This document shows positions 56,177-64,000 of a stretch of 64,000 nt of DNA, one piece after another. Under the pieces are notes generated by a model. The model was not told the DNA's origin and did not search any database. It worked only from the letters and a program-made list of their open reading frames with translations. Position numbers and translations under genes: made by a program. Each line of letters opens with the position of its first letter. Positions within the stretch are counted from its first letter, which is position 1. The DNA comes from Pseudomonas sp. 10-1B (GTDB lineage Bacteria; Pseudomonadota; Gammaproteobacteria; Pseudomonadales; Pseudomonadaceae), in the NCBI RefSeq assembly GCF_000935045.1, contig NZ_JYKS01000007.1, positions 62,001 to 126,000 of the forward strand, in the 5' to 3' direction.

Positions 56177-58006
56177 TCAGCTACCAGCTGGTGCTTGGAC
56201 GACCGTTAGCTGAATCCTGGAGGGCCGCTTAGCCCCCATATGTACGGTATTTCGAGCAGTCCTTTTTTTGTTCGCGCAGCCTTCCGGCTCACCGCTGTTG
56301 GGGTTTACGTCGAACCGTGGGAAATTGCTGCCGGCAATCTCAAGGCGCAAGCTGTGACCGCGCTTGAACAGGTTGCAGGTTGCAAACGGTTCGATCTGCA
56401 CCTTGAAACATTCCCCAGGTACCGTCGGCTTCGGATCGTTCCAGCTGTCCCGGTATCGGCAACGAATGATGCCGTCTGTAATGTTCATGGCATACCCCTC
56501 TGGGAAGTCATCGCTTGGCGGATAGACGTCGACCACCTTAGCGGTAAAGTCAGTGTCTAAGCCGTCGGTCTCGACCCACAGCTGGATCGTTACCGGACCG
56601 GCGACAGCAAGGTCAGCTTCAAGCGGCTCAGTTTCGAAACACAGCACATCGCTGCGCTGGCAGATGGCACTGCCATCTCCGCGCGCGCCGAAGAAGCGTG
56701 GTGTTTCTCGCTGATCAAACGCTCCGCCTTCGAAGACAGGAGCGCCGGAAGTCAGCGCGCCGCCGATGGTCGGTACTGGATTAGATGGATCGGCGAGGAA
56801 GTGGCAAGCAGCATCGGTTGCCGCTGGCCCCCCTTTGCTCAACTGACCGTCAGGATGAAGATAAAGATCCAACCGCTGGCTGCCAGGTAATGGCCACTGC
56901 TGTGCATCAAGCCACTGACCACCATGATCTATTCGCGTGTCCTGAAGCTTGCGACCACTACCACCGCCCATCATGAATACCTGCACCTGTTGGGCTGGTG
57001 CAGTGATCTGTAGCTGCAGATGGTTTACAAACCACTCAATACGACAGGACAGCCAATCCTGCGCCACTTGCCCATCGAAAGCGGCGGCTGGGCCAAACTC
57101 GGCATCGCCGCTGTGGCTAATGTTGCGGTCGCCATGCAGCCAAGGGCCCATCACGAGTCGTTGTGGTGCCTTACCGTTCGCGACGAAGGCAGCAAAGTTA
57201 TCCAGGGTTGAGCTGACATAGGCGTCATACCAGCTCGACATGTGCAGCACCGGAATATCGGGAATGTTGCTGCGATAGTGATCGGCGCAAATGCCCAACT
57301 GTTGCCAATAGGCATCGAAACAGCCGCGGCCCCATTGGTCGAACAGGTAGTCCTCATACGCTGGCGCATGACGCAGCGGTGAAAATCCTGGACGCCACGG
57401 CATATGGGCGAACCAATGCCGGATGTCTTCCTGCTCCAATGCTTCGCGCAATAGTGGATCGGCTTTGGCTGCCGGACTTTCCTTGGCCTGCTTGTATGCC
57501 CATGTGGCCTGTTTGAGCTCGAATGCGCCTCCTTGGCGGATGCCACATTGATAAGCGTTGGCGAAGCCTCCAGAGTCCAGCACCATCGTCTTCAGCCCTG
57601 GAGGATTTAAGCAGGCCATAGCGAGCTGAGTATGGGCTGCATAAGAAAGACCCATGCTTCCGACCTTCCCATTGCACCAAGGCTGCTCGACCAACCAGGC
57701 CAAAGTGTCGTAGCCGTCTTCTGCTTCGTTGACGTACTTGATGAATTCGCCTTCGGAGGCGTAGCGACCGCGGCAGTCCTGAAACACAGTGACGAAGCCA
57801 TGTTCGGCAAAGGCTTGGGCCATCTCTTCACGCCCTAAGTGATGACCATTCAGGCATTTCTCCGAGCGTGAGGGCTTGCTCTTGTCGTATGGAGTGCGTT
57901 CGATCACCACTGGCCACACGCCGGTACTTTCATCAGGCAGGTAGACATCGGTGGCCAACCGAACGCCATCGCGCATCGGGACCATCAGGTTTCTGAGGAT
58001 TTGCAT
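56177..58006 (-). CDS. CocE/NonD-family serine hydrolase (X-Pro dipeptidyl-peptidase S15-like)
   Basis: The 609-residue protein has the alpha/beta-hydrolase core of the S15/CocE group: VTVFQDCRGRYASEGEF, nucleophile Ser in VGSMGLSYAAHTQLAM, catalytic Asp in HMSSWYDAYVSS and His in VMGPWLHGDRN, then the C-terminal jelly-roll domain (PLEADLAVAGPVTIQLWVET). Members hydrolyse esters (cocaine esterase), amides or X-Pro peptides. ATG at 58006 is preferred to GTG 9 nt upstream. No signal peptide is evident, so it is probably cytoplasmic. It is downstream of a permease gene on the same strand. Confidence 0.88.
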   Translation of the reverse strand: MQILRNLMVPMRDGVRLATDVYLPDESTGVWPVVIERTPYDKSKPSRSEKCLNGHHLGREEMAQAFAEHGFVTVFQDCRGRYASEGEFIKYVNEAEDGYDTLAWLVEQPWCNGKVGSMGLSYAAHTQLAMACLNPPGLKTMVLDSGGFANAYQCGIRQGGAFELKQATWAYKQAKESPAAKADPLLREALEQEDIRHWFAHMPWRPGFSPLRHAPAYEDYLFDQWGRGCFDAYWQQLGICADHYRSNIPDIPVLHMSSWYDAYVSSTLDNFAAFVANGKAPQRLVMGPWLHGDRNISHSGDAEFGPAAAFDGQVAQDWLSCRIEWFVNHLQLQITAPAQQVQVFMMGGGSGRKLQDTRIDHGGQWLDAQQWPLPGSQRLDLYLHPDGQLSKGGPAATDAACHFLADPSNPVPTIGGALTSGAPVFEGGAFDQRETPRFFGARGDGSAICQRSDVLCFETEPLEADLAVAGPVTIQLWVETDGLDTDFTAKVVDVYPPSDDFPEGYAMNITDGIIRCRYRDSWNDPKPTVPGECFKVQIEPFATCNLFKRGHSLRLEIAGSNFPRFDVNPNSGEPEGCANKKRTARNTVHMGAKRPSRIQLTVVQAPAGS

Positions 58007-58050
58007 GTTTGACACTCAAAGCAGTAGGGCCGCATACGCGGCCCGAGATT

Positions 58051-59490
58051 TCAGTAGCCGGTCAGAACGGCAATGGAGAGGAGGCACATGGCGATGGCCG
58101 CGAATACCAGGCACAACGGCCAGATGAATCGCGCCCATTGACCCCATCCGACTTGAGCGGTCGCAAGCAGCACTAGTAGGCCACTTGAGGTAGGAGTGAT
58201 CAGGTTTGTTAGACCATTGCCCAGCAAAAAGGCATACACAGTGGTCTGAGCGCTCACACCTGACAATTGCCCCAACGGTCCGAAGATTGGCATGGTCACT
58301 GCTGCTTGCCCCGACGTGGACGGGATCAGGACATCCAGCCCGAGTTGTGCGAAGAACATGCCGTACGCCGAAACTAGAGGGCCGTGATCGCTGACCAGGT
58401 TGGAAAGGTTGTTGACGATAGTGTCGAGCACCTGGCCAGTGCTGAGGATGATCTCCACCGCAGTGGCGAGACCGATCAGCACGCCGGCCATTAGCACCTT
58501 CTTCATTCCGTCGACGAATGCGCCGGCAGCCTCGCTGGCACCGATGCCAGCCACCACACTGAACACCATGCTCATCGCCAAGTAGTACGCAGACAACTCT
58601 GGGTACTTCCAGTGCCAGCGATTGGAGGCATAAACCAGGAAGGCGACGCCCGCTCCCAGCAGTAGAAGGTTGAGACTGTGGCGTGGCGCTAGCGGTGTGC
58701 GCTTAAAAGTAAACTCAGCACTGGCGTCGTAACCCAGTCGGCGTACAGTCATTAACACGAAGCCAATGCCGACCAGCAGAAACACCAAGTAGGCTGCCAC
58801 ACGCATATTCAGCCCGCTGAACATTGGAACGCCCACTAGCGGCTGGGCAACCGCCAATGCCACGGGGTTGGTAATCGAACCCAGATAGCCGATTTTCACC
58901 GAGATCACCACGATCGCCAGACCAACAATGTTGGGCAGCCCCAGGCGATTGGCCATCGCTACCATTAGCGGGACGATCAGGATGAACTCTTTGGCCAGTC
59001 CCATGAACGTGCTACCGGCCGAGAACACCAGCATCAAGCAGGGTACCAGCACGTAGATGTTGCCCCGGGTAAGGCCAAGTATCCGCTCAAGACCAGCATC
59101 GATTGCCCCGGCCTTGTTCAGCACGCCAAACATTCCGCCGATGAACAAAACCATGAAGATCAGGCCGGCTCGCTTCTCGATGCCCTGTGGAATGGCCATG
59201 AAAGCCTCAACCAAGGAGACCGGACGTGCAGCAGAATCGGTTGTGGCACGCGGCTCTGTGGAAAATAGCTGGCTTAGAGAGGCGTCCTTTTCCAAGGTCT
59301 GGTACGAACCGGGGACAACAGCGATGTCTTTGCGCTGGAACTGGCCTGAATCGACGAAGTAGGTGAAGGCCAGAGCCATGAAAACAATGCTCAACAGGAT
59401 CAACGCAGGATTGAGCTGCTTGGCCGGGCGAGGGATGTCTGCTTTTCCAGCAGGCGCGGCTTGCGCCGCCGGTGCATGAGGTAGGTTCAT
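58051..59490 (-). CDS. YfcC-family permease
   Basis: The 479-residue protein has about twelve hydrophobic segments and the YfcC/DcuC-like motifs: FMVLFIGGMFGVLNKAGAID, SAGSTFMGLAKEFILIVPL, LGSITNPVALAVAQPL and LDVLIPSTSGQAAVTMPI with LLGNGLTNLITPTSSG. The family is thought to carry C4-dicarboxylates, amino acids or peptides; the substrate is not known. It lies 44 nt upstream of the hydrolase gene, so uptake and hydrolysis of one compound is likely. Confidence 0.87.
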   Translation of the reverse strand: MNLPHAPAAQAAPAGKADIPRPAKQLNPALILLSIVFMALAFTYFVDSGQFQRKDIAVVPGSYQTLEKDASLSQLFSTEPRATTDSAARPVSLVEAFMAIPQGIEKRAGLIFMVLFIGGMFGVLNKAGAIDAGLERILGLTRGNIYVLVPCLMLVFSAGSTFMGLAKEFILIVPLMVAMANRLGLPNIVGLAIVVISVKIGYLGSITNPVALAVAQPLVGVPMFSGLNMRVAAYLVFLLVGIGFVLMTVRRLGYDASAEFTFKRTPLAPRHSLNLLLLGAGVAFLVYASNRWHWKYPELSAYYLAMSMVFSVVAGIGASEAAGAFVDGMKKVLMAGVLIGLATAVEIILSTGQVLDTIVNNLSNLVSDHGPLVSAYGMFFAQLGLDVLIPSTSGQAAVTMPIFGPLGQLSGVSAQTTVYAFLLGNGLTNLITPTSSGLLVLLATAQVGWGQWARFIWPLCLVFAAIAMCLLSIAVLTGY

Positions 59491-59602
59491 GGTGCGCGAT
59501 CTCGATTATTGTTTTGTAGGGGCCCAGGGCTACAGGGCGCACACTAGTTCAATCGGATGCAGTCACTCAACGTTATGAGTAAATCGGGTTGGGCTATGCA
59601 AT

Positions 59603-60514
59603 TTATTGCGTTGGCGTAGAACCATTCACCTCTGTGAGCCTGTTACGCATGTGCTCCGCGAAACTCTCAACCAGCAAAGAGCGTGGCTGGTCTTTGCGGA
59701 AAATCAGGCCAAAACGATAGCAAAGCGCAGGTCTCAGCGGCTTGGCGATCAAAGGAAGGCCACCAAACTCTTTGGCCAAAAGACCATTGATAATTGAGAC
59801 CCCCATACCCTCTGCAACGAATGCGCAAGCAGCACTGACCGAGTGGACCTCTACGCGAACTTGAGGGGTAATTTCAGCCTCTCGGAAACGCAGGTCGAGT
59901 TCAGATCGAAGGCTCCTTTGCCGCCCCAGAAGCACGAGGGGTTCATACCGCAATGCTTCGAGACTGACCTCCGATAGCTCCGCCAGTGGATGGCTTTGGT
60001 GCATGACGCACATCCCTTCGGTCTCCAGTACCGGTAGCACTTCAAAATGCTGAAGTTCCGTAGGCAAACGCACGAAAGCGAAGTCAGCGCTTTTGTCGAG
60101 TACGGCCCTTTCCAGCGCATCGTATCCGCCGGTGATGACCTCTACGACGACGTCCTCACGGCCCTGCATGAATTCGGCAACGATCCTCGGTAGCAAGTGT
60201 TGAGACATGCTGGTCGGTACTGCAACCTTGAGCAGACTCCGGCGCGAATGACCCAGTCTCAGCTCATCTGCCATGCGTTGTACGCGCTGGAGGTTGTCTA
60301 CGAGCTCCGCCACCTGTCCAAGGAGTTCTTCCGCCTCAGGAGTCGCCATCAATCTGCCCTTACGTCGAAGGAAGAGCGCGAGGCCTAAGTGATCTTCGAG
60401 CTGAGTTAACAAGCGGCTGACGGCCGATTGGGACAAGCCCATACGGGTAGCAGCTCCGATGGTAGAGCCCGTTGTCATGATGGCTTGAAAAGCTTCGAGT
60501 TGTTTGAGGTTCAC
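59603..60514 (-). CDS. LysR-family regulator of the hydrolase/permease/porin cassette
   Basis: The 303-residue protein has the HTH MNLKQLEAFQAIMTTGSTIG, GLSQSAVSRLLTQLEDHLG, with the NocR/OccR-like MTTGS feature, and an effector domain starting near AVPTSMSQHLLPRIVAEFM. It is divergent from the OprD-type porin and upstream of the permease-hydrolase pair, so it probably controls all three. Confidence 0.87.
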   Translation of the reverse strand: MNLKQLEAFQAIMTTGSTIGAATRMGLSQSAVSRLLTQLEDHLGLALFLRRKGRLMATPEAEELLGQVAELVDNLQRVQRMADELRLGHSRRSLLKVAVPTSMSQHLLPRIVAEFMQGREDVVVEVITGGYDALERAVLDKSADFAFVRLPTELQHFEVLPVLETEGMCVMHQSHPLAELSEVSLEALRYEPLVLLGRQRSLRSELDLRFREAEITPQVRVEVHSVSAACAFVAEGMGVSIINGLLAKEFGGLPLIAKPLRPALCYRFGLIFRKDQPRSLLVESFAEHMRNRLTEVNGSTPTQ

Positions 60515-60716
60515 AAGATACTCCGAGGTTTCTTACCAACTAAACGCATAGCCTCATGCGTATTACTCATAACGTTGTTGCCGATTCCACGACGGGTTAG
60601 TGTCCGCCGCATGAGTGAATCCCGTCCAGCATGACGCTGCGTAATCTGCGATGGATAGTACTGGGTCGCTCCATTTTGATGCTGCCAAAAATCACAATAC
60701 ACAGCAGAGATTTCCG

Positions 60717-61943
60717 ATGAACACCCTCACAACATCGCGCACACTCGCGTGTGCAAGCGTCATTGCTAGCTTGTTCCCCAATTTTGCTGAAGCAGACTTC
60801 TTCAAAGACTCCGAGGGCCGGCTGGCTCTGCGAAATTACTATTTCAATGATGGATTTCGTGATGGGGGCGAAGATCGCAAAGAGTGGGCGCAGGGTTTTC
60901 TGCTCAAGCTACAGTCAGGTTACACCGAAGGACCTGTAGGCTTTGGTTTGGAGGCACTGGGACTTTCAGGAATCCGGCTCGACTCAAGCGCTAAGCATGC
61001 GGGGACAGGCCTTCTGCCGGTCCACGACGATGGTCGGGCAGCTAGCGAATATTCGAGTCTTGGCATTACCGCTAAGGCCAAATGGAATGACCTTTTGGTC
61101 AGTGGTGGCACTCTCCTCCCCAAAATCCCCGTCCTGGTTTACAACGATGGTCGACTACTACCTCAAACGTTCCGAGGTACCCAAGCGGAGTACACCGGTG
61201 TTGATCGGTTGTACCTTCAAGCTGGGCATCTAGACAAATTCAAAGCCCGAAACTCTACCGATAGCGTCGATATATTTCCTCAGGGATATTCCGGAGGTGG
61301 CGGTACGGACTTTGATTTTGCGGGGATGCGCTACGACCTCACCAAACAGCTCAGTTTTAGCAGCTACTACGGGGAACTTCGGGATTTCTACCGCCAACAA
61401 TTTTTCGGGTTGGTTTACACACTGCCGCTTGGCCCAGGCAAGCTAACTAGCGATCTACGTTACTTTATCAGTGATGATGCTGGCGCAGCCCGTAATGGTG
61501 TAGTTGATAGCGATATGTTTAGCGGTTTACTCAGTTATCGTCTGGGTGGCCACACGTTCAGTGCTGGATATCAAAAGGTTGATGGCAGCACCGCACTTCC
61601 GTACGTGAGCGTAAGCACGGTCTACTCGTTCAGCAATGCTAGCGTTGGCAAATTCATTCAGCCCGGAGAGCGGACCTGGATGGCGAGGTACGACTACGAT
61701 TTTACTAGCATGGGAATTCCTGGACTGAGCTTCATGACCCGCTACTACAAGGGCGAGGATGGGGTCTATCGTGGTCAGGAAGCCCGGGAGCACGAGTCCA
61801 ATACGAACCTGAAATATGTGATCCAGGACGGGCTCTTCAAAGGTGTGGGGGCTGAGTTTCGATATGCAGTGGCCAGGAGCACGTACAGCAGCGACCGGGA
61901 TAACTACCGCTTGTATCTGACGTACGACATTGCATTGTGGTGA
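60717..61943 (+). CDS. OprD-family outer-membrane porin
   Basis: The 408-residue precursor has a signal peptide (TLACASVIASLFPNFAEA), the OprD start FFKDSEGRLALRNYYFNDGF, the conserved TGLLPVHDDGRAASEYSSLG and RGTQAEYTGVDRL, and ends in an aromatic residue as outer-membrane barrels do (YLTYDIALW). OprD porins admit basic amino acids, peptides or aromatic acids. It is on the opposite strand to its LysR gene and likely provides the outer-membrane entry step for the cassette substrate. Confidence 0.92.
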   Translation: MNTLTTSRTLACASVIASLFPNFAEADFFKDSEGRLALRNYYFNDGFRDGGEDRKEWAQGFLLKLQSGYTEGPVGFGLEALGLSGIRLDSSAKHAGTGLLPVHDDGRAASEYSSLGITAKAKWNDLLVSGGTLLPKIPVLVYNDGRLLPQTFRGTQAEYTGVDRLYLQAGHLDKFKARNSTDSVDIFPQGYSGGGGTDFDFAGMRYDLTKQLSFSSYYGELRDFYRQQFFGLVYTLPLGPGKLTSDLRYFISDDAGAARNGVVDSDMFSGLLSYRLGGHTFSAGYQKVDGSTALPYVSVSTVYSFSNASVGKFIQPGERTWMARYDYDFTSMGIPGLSFMTRYYKGEDGVYRGQEAREHESNTNLKYVIQDGLFKGVGAEFRYAVARSTYSSDRDNYRLYLTYDIALW

Positions 61944-61977
61944 TAGCTTCAAGTTCCCCTTGAAGCCGTCATCTAAA

Positions 61978-62006
61978 GGCAGCTCCCGCAGTCGGGAGCT
62001 GCCTTG
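61978..62006 (+). terminator. Terminator of the porin gene
   Basis: A perfect 11-bp stem (GGCAGCTCCCG against CGGGAGCTGCC) with a 4-nt loop. The T-run is weak, so confidence is moderate. It can also serve the convergent small gene. Confidence 0.72.
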
Positions 62007-62011
62007 TTAAC

Positions 62012-62140
62012 CTACTCCCCCTTTTTGTGCTTGTGGGGTTTCAGGTCCGGATGGTCCTTCTGCTTCTCAGGCGTGACTCGCTGCCTTTTATCCGGAGTGC
62101 CATCTTCGTTAGTTCGTTTAGGGCCTGGCTTGATGCTCAT
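62012..62140 (-). CDS. Small hydrophilic protein (42 aa)
   Basis: The frame encodes MSIKPGPKRTNEDGTPDKRQ followed by RVTPEKQKDHPDLKPHKHKK, very rich in Lys, Pro and Asp/Glu. AAAGGA lies 9 nt before the ATG, and the frame ends with TAG just at the terminator. Disordered, basic, similar in style to small stress or nucleic-acid-binding proteins. No family is known. Confidence 0.5.
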   Translation of the reverse strand: MSIKPGPKRTNEDGTPDKRQRVTPEKQKDHPDLKPHKHKKGE

Positions 62141-62266
62141 GCGAGATTTCCTTTATCGCTTGGGTTGGTGGGTGCTGCTATGTAGTTAGTCCAGCTTCTT
62201 ATAGCTGTCAAAGCGGACGGGAGCAGAAGCACTTGGCATCCCAGAGGGGCCATCCTACTTCGTGTC

Positions 62267-63964
62267 TTAGAGGCCTGAGTAAGAGCCTCCTGGCAAGGGC
62301 TTGCACGGGGCAGTGAAATCCAAGGCTGAGCGGTACGAGGACGTCTGGACATTCATCATCCCGAGCACTGTGTGAAACAGGTTGTCGTGGCTAAGAGGTG
62401 AGCTTGCTTGAGCTTTCAAACAGCCGACGTTGAGCCTTTCACTCTTCGCAAGAGAATCGGACATCCAAAGCACCAATGGCACCTTGGTTTGCTCTTCAGG
62501 AGCCATCGCATAAGGCAGCCCATGCAGGTAGAGCCCACCCTCACCCAGTGATTCTCCGTGGTCAGAAACGTACAGGAGCCCAGTGTCGAATTTGGTGTTC
62601 GCTGCCAGGATGTCGATCAGCCCGGCTGTAACGTAGTCGGTGTAAAGGATCGAGTTATCGTAGGCATTGAGCACTTCCTGCTGCTTACATTTGTCGAGCT
62701 CGTTGGTCTCGCACACCGGCGCGAATTTCTTGAATTGCGCGGGGTAGCGCTTGTAGTAGGCCGGGCCATGGCTACCTTTGTAGTGGAGCACCAGGACAGC
62801 ATCGCCTTCTTGACGCTTGATGAAGTCTTGCATCTCCGAGAGCAGCACCCCGTCCTTACACTCCTCGCTGGTGCAAAGTTGGGGATCCGCGTGAGAGGCA
62901 GCCTTGTGGTTGGGAACCCTGTCGCAGGCCCCTTTGCACCCCGAGTTGTTGTCAGTCCACATGACACTAATGCCTGCGCGTTGAAGCACGTCGAGCAGCC
63001 CTTCTCGGCTCTTGGCCAAGCCATCTTTGTACTCGGCCTTACCCACATCCAGGAACATGCATGGCAACGAAACTGCGGTGGCGGTGCCGCAGGAGCTGAC
63101 GTTGGAGAAGCTGATGACGTTGCGTTTTTCCAGCTCCGGGTTCGTTTCACGGGTGTAGCCATTGAGGGAGAAGTTGGCGGAGCGGGCGGTCTCTCCTACA
63201 GCCAGTACCAGCAGCCTAGGTTTACGGGCCGCCCCCTGTCGATTAACTACCGCATCAGTTCCAATGGCCGTCAGCGTTTTAGGTGTGGCCAGCTGGCGCT
63301 TCAGGTAACCATGGCCAGCCGCAAACAAGTTGGTGGGTACCAGGATCAGTCGGATCTCCCGATTGTTGCGCAGCAAGGAGGCATATGACTGGTATTGACT
63401 CAGCACGATGCCAGACAAGGTCAACAGAGCGAGCGACAGAGCAATGACCCTGCTGACCAAAGCTCTGGCCCAAGGCTTGCGCCGGAGGGGAACCCGGGAG
63501 ATCAGGTAGACGGGCAACACCCCAACCATTGCGACCCACAGACCGAGCTTCCAATTCAGCAGCTCGGTTGCCTCAGCGACGTCTGTCTCCACAACGTTGG
63601 TGAACATTGTGTAATCGATCACGATGCCATAGGCATTCATGAAGTAACTCGCAAAAGCCGCGCTGATCAGTACGAGACATAGAAAAGGTTTGGTCAGCCG
63701 CGCCCATGACAGCAAGCTCAGAACCGTAAACACCCATGCGAATACTATGACTGGGAGGCTAGCTGCTAGCAGCCAGTTCACTTCATCGGTTTTGAATACC
63801 AGCTTCCAGAGCACGCTCCAGAGCTCAGCATTCGCGAATAGCAGCAACCAAAGAGTTACCAGCCCAATGAGCAGATTAGTGCTGATGCCTTCCTGTCGGG
63901 CAGTGCGAATAGCAAAGATCCATTTACTTAACAGGGTGTGAACAATGGATTTTGAAGGTGTCAT
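62267..63964 (-). CDS. eptA: Lipid A phosphoethanolamine transferase (EptA family)
   Basis: The 565-residue inner-membrane enzyme has about five N-terminal hydrophobic segments and a periplasmic sulfatase-fold domain: the catalytic Thr in LAVGETARSANFSLNGY, zinc ligands in LLYVSDHGESLGE, and Cys-rich loops (SSCGTATAVSLPCMF, NNSGCKGACDRVPNH). It adds phosphoethanolamine from PE to lipid A phosphate, lowering negative charge and polymyxin binding. The same fold includes the MCR enzymes. ATG at 63964 is used; a TTG two codons upstream is possible. The reading frame is complete at the right edge of the window. Confidence 0.92.
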   Translation of the reverse strand: MTPSKSIVHTLLSKWIFAIRTARQEGISTNLLIGLVTLWLLLFANAELWSVLWKLVFKTDEVNWLLAASLPVIVFAWVFTVLSLLSWARLTKPFLCLVLISAAFASYFMNAYGIVIDYTMFTNVVETDVAEATELLNWKLGLWVAMVGVLPVYLISRVPLRRKPWARALVSRVIALSLALLTLSGIVLSQYQSYASLLRNNREIRLILVPTNLFAAGHGYLKRQLATPKTLTAIGTDAVVNRQGAARKPRLLVLAVGETARSANFSLNGYTRETNPELEKRNVISFSNVSSCGTATAVSLPCMFLDVGKAEYKDGLAKSREGLLDVLQRAGISVMWTDNNSGCKGACDRVPNHKAASHADPQLCTSEECKDGVLLSEMQDFIKRQEGDAVLVLHYKGSHGPAYYKRYPAQFKKFAPVCETNELDKCKQQEVLNAYDNSILYTDYVTAGLIDILAANTKFDTGLLYVSDHGESLGEGGLYLHGLPYAMAPEEQTKVPLVLWMSDSLAKSERLNVGCLKAQASSPLSHDNLFHTVLGMMNVQTSSYRSALDFTAPCKPLPGGSYSGL

Positions 63965-64000
63965 TATCAAACTCTGAGAGGCTGCTTATCCATGCGTTAG

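Noticed and set aside
59232..59247. GGTTGTGGCAC, identical to part of the radC junction sequence, as a right attachment site.
   Set aside because: It lies inside the intact coding sequence of the YfcC permease, with no radC sequence beside it. An 11-nt match in this length is plausible by chance.

Overview
The window is a chromosomal segment of a Pseudomonas of the P. putida group. This rests on gene content and order (lysA-dapF-DUF484-xerC; glnK-amtB; amaB-amaA/hglS for lysine catabolism; dadR/dadA/dadX; rpmB-rpmG-radC), on high-GC coding sequence, and on about twenty REP clusters of the P. putida type (variants of GTGGGAGCGGGCNNGCCCGC). No rRNA or tRNA gene was seen.

Positions 1-47,060 are core genome. 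From left to right: rnk, a DUF1289 gene and cyaY; the lptM-lysA-dapF-DUF484-xerC-HAD operon, with genes overlapping or nearly so; sutA; glnK-amtB with a sigma54 promoter and an NtrC box; ubiK, a TOBE protein and comM; a structured leader ahead of a DUF6124 gene; an orphan PBECR-like nuclease domain; an MscS channel with a cyclic-nucleotide-binding domain; a lysine catabolic block (amaA, amaB, LysR, hglS); LysR and MATE efflux; a GGDEF/EAL protein, rep and xpt; an acetyl-CoA hydrolase family protein, a c5-type cytochrome and a PuuR-like regulator; dadX, dadA and dadR; a FAD amine oxidase, a MocR regulator, a PLD lipoprotein, an MFS transporter and a KauB/PuuC-type aldehyde dehydrogenase; small I78-like proteins; rpmG and rpmB; and a peptide-binding lipoprotein-type SBP. 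Much of this region is amino-acid and polyamine catabolism with its regulators.

At about 47,230 the chromosome is interrupted. Only the last ~55 codons of radC remain (minus strand), followed by four overlapping genes on the plus strand: three different tyrosine recombinases (398, 537 and 800 aa) and a 119-aa helix-turn-helix/coiled-coil protein. This is the architecture of a GInt-type genomic island (ginABCD). It targets radC, as Tn554 relatives also do. The island runs to the right edge of the window; its far end and the 5' part of radC lie outside.

Island cargo seen here: an unknown protein and an XRE regulator, divergently arranged; an MvaT/MvaU-type H-NS-like silencer; a decayed stretch; an unknown 306-aa protein with a CPxC motif; a 27-nt near-perfect inverted repeat; a catabolic cassette (CocE/NonD-type hydrolase, YfcC-type permease, LysR regulator, OprD-type porin); a 42-aa hydrophilic protein; and a lipid A phosphoethanolamine transferase (EptA family). 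The island has no recognisable REP elements and is visibly AT-richer, especially in the recombinase genes, which fits horizontal acquisition.
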